Positions 53,861-61,366 of a stretch of 64,000 nt of DNA are shown piece after piece (positions within the stretch are counted from its first letter, which is position 1; every line of letters starts with the position of its first letter). This DNA comes from Adlercreutzia muris (GTDB lineage Bacteria > Actinomycetota > Coriobacteriia > Coriobacteriales > Eggerthellaceae): contig NZ_WAJS01000003.1 of NCBI RefSeq assembly GCF_008831045.1, forward strand, positions 49,167 to 113,166. Reading direction: 5' to 3'. Made by a program: the position numbers and the translations under genes. The notes below the pieces were generated by a model. The model ran no database searches, was not told the DNA's origin, and worked only from the letters and a program-made list of their open reading frames with translations.

Positions 53861-54703
53861 TTACCGGGCAAGTCCGCCCCCGCGCTCATCGTCGTCCTTG
53901 CGGGCCTTGTCGTACTCCTCCTTGAAGGCGGAGAACATGCCACTAGCCCGCTTGATCTGGCGGCCCGTGGCGAAGGCGCCGGCGTTGACGGCCTTGCCCG
54001 CGGCCTTCGTGGCTGTAGACACCGCCGGCTTTACCGCCTCCACCGTTTCCCGGGCCCGATCGGCCACCACGGCCGTGGCCTCGCCGGCCTTGGCGGCCAA
54101 GCCGCCCTCGACTGTCAACTCGGCCACCTCGTCGCTCACGAGGATGGCCCCCAGCTCGGGGTTCTCGGCGTCGGCCTGGCCGTTCACGGACAGCGCCGTG
54201 CCGATGCCGCGGCGGAAACCCCGGATCATAGAGCCGGGAATCTCCCTCACGCCGAGCAGGGCGTTGGCCGTGGCTCCCTGGGTCACGGCCAGAAAGCGCA
54301 CCTCGCCAGTCTTGGGATCGAAGGACACGTCGCCCACCGTGCCGTAGACGGTGCCGTCCTCGCCGATGACGGGCAGCCCCGCCCACAGCACGCAGTCGTC
54401 GTAATCCACGCCCAGAGCCTTGCAGGCGCCCTTATCGGTGGCCGCGGCATCTTGCAGCACGAGGATACGGCCGTCCACCACGTCGTAGCCGTTGTAGGCC
54501 ACGAACACATCCTTGCGGTGGAACATCCACAACAAATCGGGCCGTTTCACGATGAAGCCGACGAAGCGGCGCTGGATGGGATGGAACACACAGTGGCGCA
54601 CCTTCCCCAGCCTTTTGACCGCCTCGGGCCTCTTCGGCGTGCTCCTATCGAGGAACACGCGCTTGCCGACAATCTCTCCGGTGGTGCCGTAACGCTTGGC
54701 CAT
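53861..54703 (-). CDS. PRC-barrel domain protein
   Basis: A 280-residue soluble protein. Two PRC-barrel-like beta domains are visible (about 5-85, starting VGKRVFLDRS; and 95-165, with GLPVIGEDGTVYGTVGDVSFDPKTGEV). A long Ala/Lys-rich helical tail follows (about 185-280). PRC barrels bind RNA, cofactors or protein partners. It lies three bases after a YtxH-like gene, whose own tail has similar Ala/Lys/Glu-rich composition, so the two products may act together. Confidence 0.82.
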   Translation of the reverse strand: MAKRYGTTGEIVGKRVFLDRSTPKRPEAVKRLGKVRHCVFHPIQRRFVGFIVKRPDLLWMFHRKDVFVAYNGYDVVDGRILVLQDAAATDKGACKALGVDYDDCVLWAGLPVIGEDGTVYGTVGDVSFDPKTGEVRFLAVTQGATANALLGVREIPGSMIRGFRRGIGTALSVNGQADAENPELGAILVSDEVAELTVEGGLAAKAGEATAVVADRARETVEAVKPAVSTATKAAGKAVNAGAFATGRQIKRASGMFSAFKEEYDKARKDDDERGGGLAR

Positions 54704-54706
54704 GGT

Positions 54707-55252
54707 CTACTCGGCGTCCTTCTTATCGTCCGCGACAACTTCCTTCACGGTTTCCTTGGCCTCGTGGGCGGCGGTCTTTACAGCCTCGGTGCCGTCGACA
54801 GCCGCGGCCTTCACATCCTCGGCGGCATCGGCCACCGCGTCGGCGTCCTCGCCGGCGTTCTTGGCCACCTGGTCGGCAATGCGCTGGCGGGCTGCCTCGA
54901 TCTTCTCGCGCAGCTCGTCGCCCTTCTCGTTGATGGTGGGGGAAATGTTGCTGGCAGCCTCTTGGATGGACGCGGCCATATCGGCGCCGCGAGCAGCGGC
55001 CTCGGAGGCGATCTCCTGGCCGCGGGCGGTCACGCTGTTCACCACTTCGGCTCCCTTGGTGGCAGCCTCTTGGTAGATGTGCTGGGCTCCAGCGGCGGCC
55101 TGGCCGCCCCACTGCTGGGCATCGCCCAGGATGTCGTTGGCCTTGTCGGCCACCATGGCGCGGGTCTCAGCGCCGGGACGCGGCGCGGCCAGCAGGGCTG
55201 CGACGGCACCGACGACGCCACCGATCAGAAACATTCCAAATTTGTTGGCCAT
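54707..55252 (-). CDS. YtxH-domain protein
   Basis: A 181-residue protein with an N-terminal membrane helix and glycine motif FLIGGVVGAVAALLAAPRPG, the YtxH signature. A long amphipathic helical tail rich in Ala, Glu and Lys follows, resembling apolipoprotein or LEA-like stress proteins. ATG 55252 has AAGGAGG upstream. A TATAAT on its strand lies at 55290-55295. Operon with the PRC-barrel gene; a stress or envelope role is a guess from family. Confidence 0.85.
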   Translation of the reverse strand: MANKFGMFLIGGVVGAVAALLAAPRPGAETRAMVADKANDILGDAQQWGGQAAAGAQHIYQEAATKGAEVVNSVTARGQEIASEAAARGADMAASIQEAASNISPTINEKGDELREKIEAARQRIADQVAKNAGEDADAVADAAEDVKAAAVDGTEAVKTAAHEAKETVKEVVADDKKDAE

Positions 55253-55464
55253 AACTGCCTCCTTTATCGACAGGTTATCAAGTCCGCTCATTATAGGGTG
55301 AGCGCACCCGAAACGGGGCCGCGAAAGCCCGCTTCTCACCTTACGGTAAACAAGCCGTCAAACATCATCGATGAGGAAAACTCTCAGAGAAAACCTCAGC
55401 CTGTGCGCAAGAGCGACACAGGCCGAGGAAAAGGGGCGGGATCGGGGAAACTCAGATGGCCCCC

Positions 55465-55541
55465 GTGCGAAAAATTACGTTATCGCGAGCCCTGCTCCAA
55501 CGATAGCCGCTTCAAACTCGCGATAACGCGCATTTTCGCAC
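55465..55541. repeat. Inverted repeat with 27-base loop
   Basis: Two 25-base arms (55465-55489, 55517-55541) pair except for three to four central bases; the outer GTGCGAAAA and inner CGTTATCGCGAG blocks are perfect. No T-run follows. It lies 20 bases past the ddl stop in a 309-base spacer that otherwise holds no gene. Similar in build to, but not in sequence with, the 13.4 kb repeat. Confidence 0.75.
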
Positions 55542-55561
55542 TGAGGGGAATGTGTAGCGGC

Positions 55562-56566
55562 CTAGAACTTGGCGCCGCGGGCGTAGGCTTCTTCCACCAG
55601 GGTGTCGAGCACCTTGGGCAGGGTGAGGCCGGCAGCCGAACAGGCCATGGGGAACAGGGAATGCGGCGTCATGCCCGGGGACACGTCCAGCTCGAAGCAG
55701 CGGGCGGCACCGCCGTCCCACACAAGGTCTACACGGCCCAGATCGCGGGCGCCGTAGGCGCGATACACTTCCAGCGCGGCCCGTTCGATCTCGGCGCGGA
55801 TGGCGTGGGCCGTAGCCTCATCGGGCGAGAGCGACGCCGGGCGCACAGGGCAGAAGAACTCCGCGGCGTCGTTGCGCATGCGGGCCGCTGCGTCGAAGAA
55901 CTCCCCTTCGCGAGCCACAATCTCCACCGGCGGGAGCGCATAGGCGTCCCAGCCGGTGCCGAGAATGGCTACGGACAGTTCCACGCCGTCGACCCACTGC
56001 TCGATGTTCACAGCCTCGTCGAAGGAGAGCGCATCGAGCACCGCCTCGCCGAGCTCGTCTTGGCTCTCCACCTTGTGTACGCCGAGTGCGCTGCCGCCGT
56101 GGGCCGGCTTCACGCACACCGGGTAGCCGCCGATCACGCGGTCGGCCACCAGGTCGAGAGCCGTGGCAGCACCCATGTCCTTGAAGGCGTCACGAGACAG
56201 GTACACGCCCTGGGGCCAGCTTGCGATGCCCTCCTCGCCCGTGATGTCGCGGTACTTCTCCAGAGAGGAGTGCAGCGCGTCCTTGTTCCAAGCGCAATGG
56301 CACACGCTGGCTGGCGAGCCCACGAAGGGCAAGCCGACGAACTCCATCAGGCTCTGGATGGTACCATCCTCACCGTGCTTGCCGTGCAGGGCGTTGTAGA
56401 CCACATCGGGGCGCTCGCTGCGCAGGGTGGGCACCAAGTCGGCGTTCGTGTCCAGCGGCACCACCTTGTGACCGGCCTCTTCCAGGGCCTCGCAGACCAC
56501 CTTGCCCGATGCCAGCGACACCTCACGCTCGAAGGACTTGCCTCCCATGAGCACTGCTACTTTCAT
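55562..56566 (-). CDS. ddl: D-alanine--D-alanine ligase
   Basis: ATP-grasp enzyme that makes D-Ala-D-Ala for peptidoglycan. The 334 residues show the N-terminal MGGKSFEREVSLASG, HGKHGEDGTIQ, the ATP loop VKPAHGGSALGV, and the ending FELDVSPGMTPHSLFP. In the last motif the usual metal-binding Asn (E-x-N) is Asp. It overlaps the aminotransferase gene by four bases (ATGA), with GAGGAGG ahead, as last gene of the serS operon. No vancomycin-resistance partner genes are nearby. Confidence 0.94.
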   Translation of the reverse strand: MKVAVLMGGKSFEREVSLASGKVVCEALEEAGHKVVPLDTNADLVPTLRSERPDVVYNALHGKHGEDGTIQSLMEFVGLPFVGSPASVCHCAWNKDALHSSLEKYRDITGEEGIASWPQGVYLSRDAFKDMGAATALDLVADRVIGGYPVCVKPAHGGSALGVHKVESQDELGEAVLDALSFDEAVNIEQWVDGVELSVAILGTGWDAYALPPVEIVAREGEFFDAAARMRNDAAEFFCPVRPASLSPDEATAHAIRAEIERAALEVYRAYGARDLGRVDLVWDGGAARCFELDVSPGMTPHSLFPMACSAAGLTLPKVLDTLVEEAYARGAKF

Positions 56567-57996
56567 CGAGCCTCCTCTTCGGCCTCGGCCACCTTGTCCT
56601 CGGCAATCTCGATCTGGGCGGCATCACCGTCGTGGGACTGCATGACGGCCTCCTCGTTCTGCTCGGACGCCACGATGACCTCGTCCCAATTCTCGCGCTC
56701 GTTCTCGGCCATGACGGCCTCCTTTCCGTAACCCGGCAGCGCGCCGGCATTGATGAACACACGGTACAGTTCCAGGCGCTCCTCGATGACCCCGGCCAGC
56801 CGGCGGATGGCCTCGGTGATGGATTCCGGCGTCTCGAAGCTGAAGTTCACGCGCATGGAGTTCTTGCCGGTCACGCCATCGGGGAAGAAGGAGTTCCCTG
56901 GCACATAGGTTACGCCCGCCTCCAGCGCCTCGGCAAGCATCGAATCGGTATCCATATAGTCGGGCAGCGTGATCCAGAGGAACATGCCGCCAGCGGGATG
57001 GGTCCAGGAGGCCTCGGGCGGGAAGAACTCTTCCAGGGCCGCCAGCATAGTGTCGCGCCGCTCCTTGTATAGGGCGATGAACTTTTGCAGCGTGCGCTGC
57101 CAGGGAATATCGGCGAAGTAGTGCTGCACCACGAGCTGGTCGAAGGCGCTGCCGCACAGATCGGCCCCCTGCTTCACCAGGTTGACGCGGGCGAGCACCG
57201 ATTCCGGCGCCGCAATCCAGCCCGTGCGCAGGCCCGGCCCCAACATCTTCGAGATAGTGCCCAGGTAGATGACCGAATCGTCCATGGCCTTCAAAGGCAC
57301 CTGATGGCCGCCGTCGTAGCGCAAGCGGCCGTAGGGGTCGTCTTCCACCACCATGAAGCCGTACTCGTCGGCCAGTTCCAGCAAACGGCGCCGGCGCTCG
57401 GCGTTCATGGTCACGCCACCGGGGTTCTGGAAGTTCGGAATGGTGTAGCAGAACTTCAGGCGCGGATTGCCCTTGCCGATGCGCTCGAGCTCGGCCTCCA
57501 AGAGATCCATGCGCATGCCGTCCTCGTCGAAGGGGATGGCGCGGATATCGGGCTCGAAGGCGGAGAAGGCCTGCAGCGCCCCCAGATAGGTGGGGCCCTC
57601 GGTGATGATGATGTCACCTGGATCGATGAAGGCCTCGGCGATGAGCGTGAGGGCCTGCTGGGCCCCCGATGTAACGAGAATCTGGTCAGCCTTCACGCGA
57701 ATGCCCAGATCGCGCATCATATCGGCGAGCACGGCCCGCAGGCCGGCCAGGCCGTCGGTGGGGCCGTACTGCAGCGACACGGCCCGGGCCTGGGGACTTT
57801 CCACCGCGGCCAGCACGGCGCGGCGCACGTCTTCTTCGGGCAGGAGCGACACGGCGGGCATGCCGCCCGACAGCGAGATCACGTCGTCGCGCGTGGCGGC
57901 GGCGAAGAGGTTGCGCACCGCCGAGGGTCGCATGATGCGCACGCGATGGGCGATCTTGTCGCCCGTGGTGTCGAAGGTGATGTGAGCTGATGACAT
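56563..57996 (-). CDS. PLP aminotransferase, class I/II (MocR/AAD-like core)
   Basis: A 477-residue fold-type I aminotransferase. The Schiff-base Lys lies in LGTISKMLGPGLRTGWI, with SLQYGPTDGLAGLR, TSGAQQALTLIAEAF and PNFQNPGGVTMNAERRR. It resembles 2-aminoadipate or multi-substrate transaminases. No N-terminal GntR HTH is present. A C-terminal extension of about 55 residues is strongly acidic and not part of the fold. It is coupled with ddl by overlap and starts two bases after the upstream gene. Confidence 0.9.
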   Translation of the reverse strand: MSSAHITFDTTGDKIAHRVRIMRPSAVRNLFAAATRDDVISLSGGMPAVSLLPEEDVRRAVLAAVESPQARAVSLQYGPTDGLAGLRAVLADMMRDLGIRVKADQILVTSGAQQALTLIAEAFIDPGDIIITEGPTYLGALQAFSAFEPDIRAIPFDEDGMRMDLLEAELERIGKGNPRLKFCYTIPNFQNPGGVTMNAERRRRLLELADEYGFMVVEDDPYGRLRYDGGHQVPLKAMDDSVIYLGTISKMLGPGLRTGWIAAPESVLARVNLVKQGADLCGSAFDQLVVQHYFADIPWQRTLQKFIALYKERRDTMLAALEEFFPPEASWTHPAGGMFLWITLPDYMDTDSMLAEALEAGVTYVPGNSFFPDGVTGKNSMRVNFSFETPESITEAIRRLAGVIEERLELYRVFINAGALPGYGKEAVMAENERENWDEVIVASEQNEEAVMQSHDGDAAQIEIAEDKVAEAEEEAR

Positions 57997-57998
57997 GG

Positions 57999-58397
57999 CT
58001 AATCCACCATCCCTTCCATAAGCGCGCAGGCAGCTTTCAAGGCCGCCAGTGCGATGAGGTCATCGGTAAAGTTTACTTCAACGCGGGCCAGACCCTCGCG
58101 CTCGTTCAGCCATTCCGTCGTACCGACAAAAGTTGCCGCCGAACGGTCATCGAGCTCGGCTTGGAAATCGATGATGAGATGCTCCAGGATATGGGGAAGG
58201 GAGGTACGGTCGAGGATGGCGCCGAAGGGCTCGCCGGCCTCGTTGAGGCAGGCGTGGGCTGCCAGAGTGGGGCGCTCCCGCAGCAGCCGGGCCGCGGCCG
58301 CCGGGGACAGCCGGGCCCTCGCGCCGCCGGCCACGCGCACGAGCAGGGCCATGCGGTCGCGCTCGATGGCCGCTCGCTCGAGGACGAGGGCCGCCAT
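57999..58397 (-). CDS. Small protein resembling the cyanophycin-synthetase N-terminal domain
   Basis: A 132-residue protein. The middle and end (LPHILEHLIIDFQAEL, FVGTTEWLNEREGLARVEVNF, then an Ala-rich helix) resemble the N-terminal domain of CphA, which has a his-Glu-Leu helix LxHxLEH followed by GxTE and strand. No ATP-grasp or Mur-ligase domain follows. Its start overlaps the upstream stop codon by one base. I infer an accessory role in the serS-ddl operon; alternatively it is an unrelated domain. Confidence 0.55.
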   Translation of the reverse strand: MAALVLERAAIERDRMALLVRVAGGARARLSPAAAARLLRERPTLAAHACLNEAGEPFGAILDRTSLPHILEHLIIDFQAELDDRSAATFVGTTEWLNEREGLARVEVNFTDDLIALAALKAACALMEGMVD

Positions 58398-59479
58398 CAG
58401 GCCCCGCGGCCGGCCGAGATTCCGGCACCGTCGTCGTCAGCCCCCGCACCCGCCGCGCCAGCGCCATCCGGAGCGCTCGCGCCGTCTCCGGTGCCGCCCG
58501 TCGTGCCACCCGCGCCGTCGGCGCTGCCAGACGCCCCGGCGCCGCCTGTGTCATCGGCGGCCTTGTCGCGGGGCTCGTCGATGGCGGCGGGCACCTTGCC
58601 CGACAGGTCGCCCACGGGCTCGTCCTCGATGGTCTGGGCGCCGCCGTCGGTCTCCGAATCATCGTCGGCGCCGTCAGCGCTGCCAAGGGAGCCCTCCCCC
58701 GGCGCCGGGGTGTCGCGCACCGACTGAGGGTTGGCCGTGGCCCCGGCGGTGGGAGTGCGCGAGAGCAGAGTGAGACCGCGGCCCGCTTCCTCGGCCGGGG
58801 GCAGGTCGCCGTCCCGCAGCTTCTCGATGAGAGCCTCCAGAGTCCAGCCGATATCGCGGCCCAGGGTGTCGGTGGCCGAGAAGGAGCCGTCCACCAGGGC
58901 CAGCTCGTCGCGATCCAGCGAGAAGCGGTAGCAGCCGCCCCCCGTGAGGTTCCCGAAGGTGAATTGGATGGTCTTGGCAACCGGATCCAGGGCGTAGTGG
59001 TAGGCCACGTCCTCGGTCAACTGGATGCGCTCGTCGGTGATGGTGATGGGGGTGGAGGTACCGGCCAGATACCAGGTGCCCTGGATGTCGGCGCCGTCGT
59101 CGGCGGAGAACCAGCGCAGCCACGAGAAGCCGGCCACCACGGCGGCCGCCAGGGACAATGCGAGCAGCGACAGCACGAGGGCCGTCACTTTCCCCTTCGT
59201 CCAGCGGCGCTTGCGCACGGCGGGACGGCTCGCGCGATCCGTGCGGCCGCCGCGACCGGTACGACCCGAACGGCCCGCCTCGCCCCCGGCCGCACCGGCG
59301 CGCTGGGCGAGGCGGGCCGCGACGCGCTCCTCGGCCGAAGGCGGCTCATCATCCCAGGCGGCCGTCCCGCGGCGCGCGGCGCGGCGCTCTGCCGACGGCC
59401 CGCTTCCGCGGCCGAAACGCTGCGCCGAGGCGCGGCGCCGGGACTCGCGAGGCCCCGGCTCGCGCGATTGTGCACCCAT
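58397..59479 (-). CDS. Membrane-anchored protein with lipocalin-like beta domain
   Basis: A 360-residue protein. The first 100 residues are Arg-rich and low-complexity. A membrane helix lies at about 104-126 (ALVLSLLALSLAAAVVAGFSW after KGKVT). An outer beta-rich domain of about 90 residues follows (DIQGTWYLAGTSTPITITDE; TIQFTFGNLTGGGCYRFS). The remaining 120 residues are acidic Gly/Ala/Asp linker. Start ATG 59479 follows AAGG five bases away, seven bases after the serS stop. The outer domain resembles that of the protein at 38048 in its GTW opening. Function unknown. Confidence 0.75.
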   Translation of the reverse strand: MGAQSREPGPRESRRRASAQRFGRGSGPSAERRAARRGTAAWDDEPPSAEERVAARLAQRAGAAGGEAGRSGRTGRGGRTDRASRPAVRKRRWTKGKVTALVLSLLALSLAAAVVAGFSWLRWFSADDGADIQGTWYLAGTSTPITITDERIQLTEDVAYHYALDPVAKTIQFTFGNLTGGGCYRFSLDRDELALVDGSFSATDTLGRDIGWTLEALIEKLRDGDLPPAEEAGRGLTLLSRTPTAGATANPQSVRDTPAPGEGSLGSADGADDDSETDGGAQTIEDEPVGDLSGKVPAAIDEPRDKAADDTGGAGASGSADGAGGTTGGTGDGASAPDGAGAAGAGADDDGAGISAGRGA

Positions 59480-59486
59480 GATGGCC

Positions 59487-60782
59487 TTAGACCTCTTCCG
59501 GCCCAATCACCGTTTTGCCGCCCATGTAGGGCACAAGCACCTCGGGCACCGTGATGGTGCCGTCGGGGTTCTGGTAGTTCTCGATGACCGCGGCCATGGT
59601 GCGGCCCACGGCCAGACCCGATCCGTTCAGGGTATAGGCGAAACGGGTGCCCTTGAAGTTAGCCGGATCGCGATACTTGATGTTGGCGCGGCGGGCCTGG
59701 AAGTCGGTGCAGCAGCTGCACGAGGAGATTTCCTTGTAGGCGTTGTAGCTGGGCAGCCACACCTCAACGTCGTAGGTCTTGGCGGAGGAGAAGCCGATGT
59801 CGCCGGTGCACAGGCTGATGACGCGATAGGGCAGCTCCAGCTTCTGCAGGATGTTCTCGGCGTCTTCCACCATGGACTCCAGCTCGGCGAAGCCGGTCTC
59901 GGGGGTGGCGAACTTCACCATCTCCACCTTGGAGAACTGGTGCACGCGGATGATGCCGCGGGTATCGCGGCCGGCCGAACCCGCCTCCTCGCGGAAGCAG
60001 GGGGTAAAGGCGCAGTAGTGCAGCGGCAGCTGACTGGCATCCAGCACCTCGCCGGCGTGCAGGTTGGTCAGCTGCACCTCGGCCGTGGGAATGAGGTAGA
60101 GCCCCTCGGTGGTGTGGAACAGATCCTCCTCGAACTTCGGCAGCTGGCCGGTGCCCGTAAGCGTGGCGGCGTTGGCCATGGCCGGCACCCACCACTCCTT
60201 GTAGCCGCGGGCAGTGTGCTGATCCAGCATGAAGGAGATGAGGGCGCGCTCCAGGCGGGCGCCGGCGCCGCCGAGCACGTAGAAGCGGCTCTCGGCCAGC
60301 TTCACGCCGCGCTCGAAGTCGATGATATTCAGGGCCGGCCCCAGATCCCAGTGGGCCTGGGCCTCAAAGCCCTCGGCCGCGAAATCGCGCGGGGTGCCCC
60401 AGCGGCGCACCTCGGGGTTGTCGTCCTCGTCCTCGCCGATGGGGGTGGAGGCGTCGCACAGGTTCGGCACGCTCATGAGCAGCGTTTGCAGCACGCCATC
60501 GGCCTCGGTGCGGGCGGCGCTGGCCGCTTCCAGCTTCTCGTTGATCTGGCGCACCTGCTCCTTGGCGGCCTCGGCCTCGTCCTTCTTGCCCTGGCCCATA
60601 AGCGCGCCGATCTGCTTGGAGATACGGTTGCGCTCGGCCTGGAGAGCCTCTTCCTCGGCGATGACCTCGCGACGCTGCACATCGAGGGCAGCGAACTGCT
60701 CCGGATCGAACGACGCATGGCGGTTCCGCATGGCCTCGGCCACTTCATCAAGATGGTCGCGAACGTATTTGACATCCAGCAT
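59487..60782 (-). CDS. serS: Serine--tRNA ligase
   Basis: Charges tRNA-Ser (and tRNA-Sec if present). The 431 residues have the N-terminal coiled-coil tRNA-binding arm (about 30-100). The class II motif 2 is [22 protein letters not shown] and motif 3 is [19 protein letters not shown] 60782 has GAGGAG eight bases upstream. It heads a five-gene unit with spacers of seven bases or less, including ddl. No T-box was recognised in the 175-base upstream region. Confidence 0.97.
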   Translation of the reverse strand: MLDVKYVRDHLDEVAEAMRNRHASFDPEQFAALDVQRREVIAEEEALQAERNRISKQIGALMGQGKKDEAEAAKEQVRQINEKLEAASAARTEADGVLQTLLMSVPNLCDASTPIGEDEDDNPEVRRWGTPRDFAAEGFEAQAHWDLGPALNIIDFERGVKLAESRFYVLGGAGARLERALISFMLDQHTARGYKEWWVPAMANAATLTGTGQLPKFEEDLFHTTEGLYLIPTAEVQLTNLHAGEVLDASQLPLHYCAFTPCFREEAGSAGRDTRGIIRVHQFSKVEMVKFATPETGFAELESMVEDAENILQKLELPYRVISLCTGDIGFSSAKTYDVEVWLPSYNAYKEISSCSCCTDFQARRANIKYRDPANFKGTRFAYTLNGSGLAVGRTMAAVIENYQNPDGTITVPEVLVPYMGGKTVIGPEEV

Positions 60783-60847
60783 AGGGGCGCTCCTCGAATC
60801 GTGCGTTTTGCGTTCGACCAGTATAGCGCAACCAGTGGGCGTGGAGA

Positions 60848-60878
60848 TTGCGTTTGCGGTGAAGAAGCATAGTATACT
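60848..60878 (+). promoter_or_regulatory. Possible promoter of the 67-residue membrane protein gene
   Basis: TTGCGT (60848-60853) and TATACT (60873-60878) with a 19-base spacer; an overlapping TAGTAT gives 16 bases. It lies 80 bases before the start codon. Confidence 0.45.
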
Positions 60879-60957
60879 TTCCCCAGCAAAACACCAACCC
60901 GCCGCCGCGTTCGGCACCAGGGGCCCCGCGGCGTTTCAGGCAGACGAGGACGACGCC

Positions 60958-61161
60958 ATGAACATGAACTTTGAAGAGATCTACCATTTCCTGTTCGAGA
61001 CCATGCCCGGCATTGGTGTACTCGTCGGCATCGGCCTGCTCGCGAGCATCATCGTGTGCGTCATTCTGGAACGCAAGACCCGCAAGCAGTTCAAGAACCA
61101 CGAGAAGACCGAGGACGACTGGTCGCTGTTCGACGATGACGAGGACGGCGAGGAGAACTAG
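60958..61161 (+). CDS. Small single-span membrane protein
   Basis: A 67-residue protein. It starts MNMNFEEIYHFL, has one membrane helix (about 18-37, IGVLVGIGLLASIIVCVIL), then a basic stop-transfer segment ERKTRKQFKNHEK and a strongly acidic tail DDDEDGEEN. ATG 60958 has GAGGA upstream. It is divergent from serS and convergent with the kinase gene. No family recognised. Confidence 0.75.
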   Translation: MNMNFEEIYHFLFETMPGIGVLVGIGLLASIIVCVILERKTRKQFKNHEKTEDDWSLFDDDEDGEEN

Positions 61162-61366
61162 CCCGCCTTCGCCACTGACCCGCGCATCCACGCGAGCCCG
61201 GCCATCACGGTCGGGCTCGCGGTGTTTCTGGGCTCGAAGCCGAGAGCGCCCCGGCCGGGGCCGGGGCCGAGCGCAAGCGGCCCGAGATCGGGCGCAGCCT
61301 GGGACCGAGCACGAGCGGCGGCCGCAGTCCGGGCCGAGCACGAGCGGCCCCGGGCTGGGACAGGCC

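Noticed and set aside
53858..56731. Plus-strand frame of 957 codons
   Set aside because: It runs antisense across three real genes and their spacers and has no domain; a chance frame.
60783..60957. T-box leader for serS
   Set aside because: The 175-base region is too short and lacks a recognisable T-box sequence or specifier hairpin.
61162..61366. Possible gene after the 67-residue protein
   Set aside because: The region is a GC-rich run with a repeated CCGAGCACGAGCGG block. No frame has a ribosome site or credible composition.
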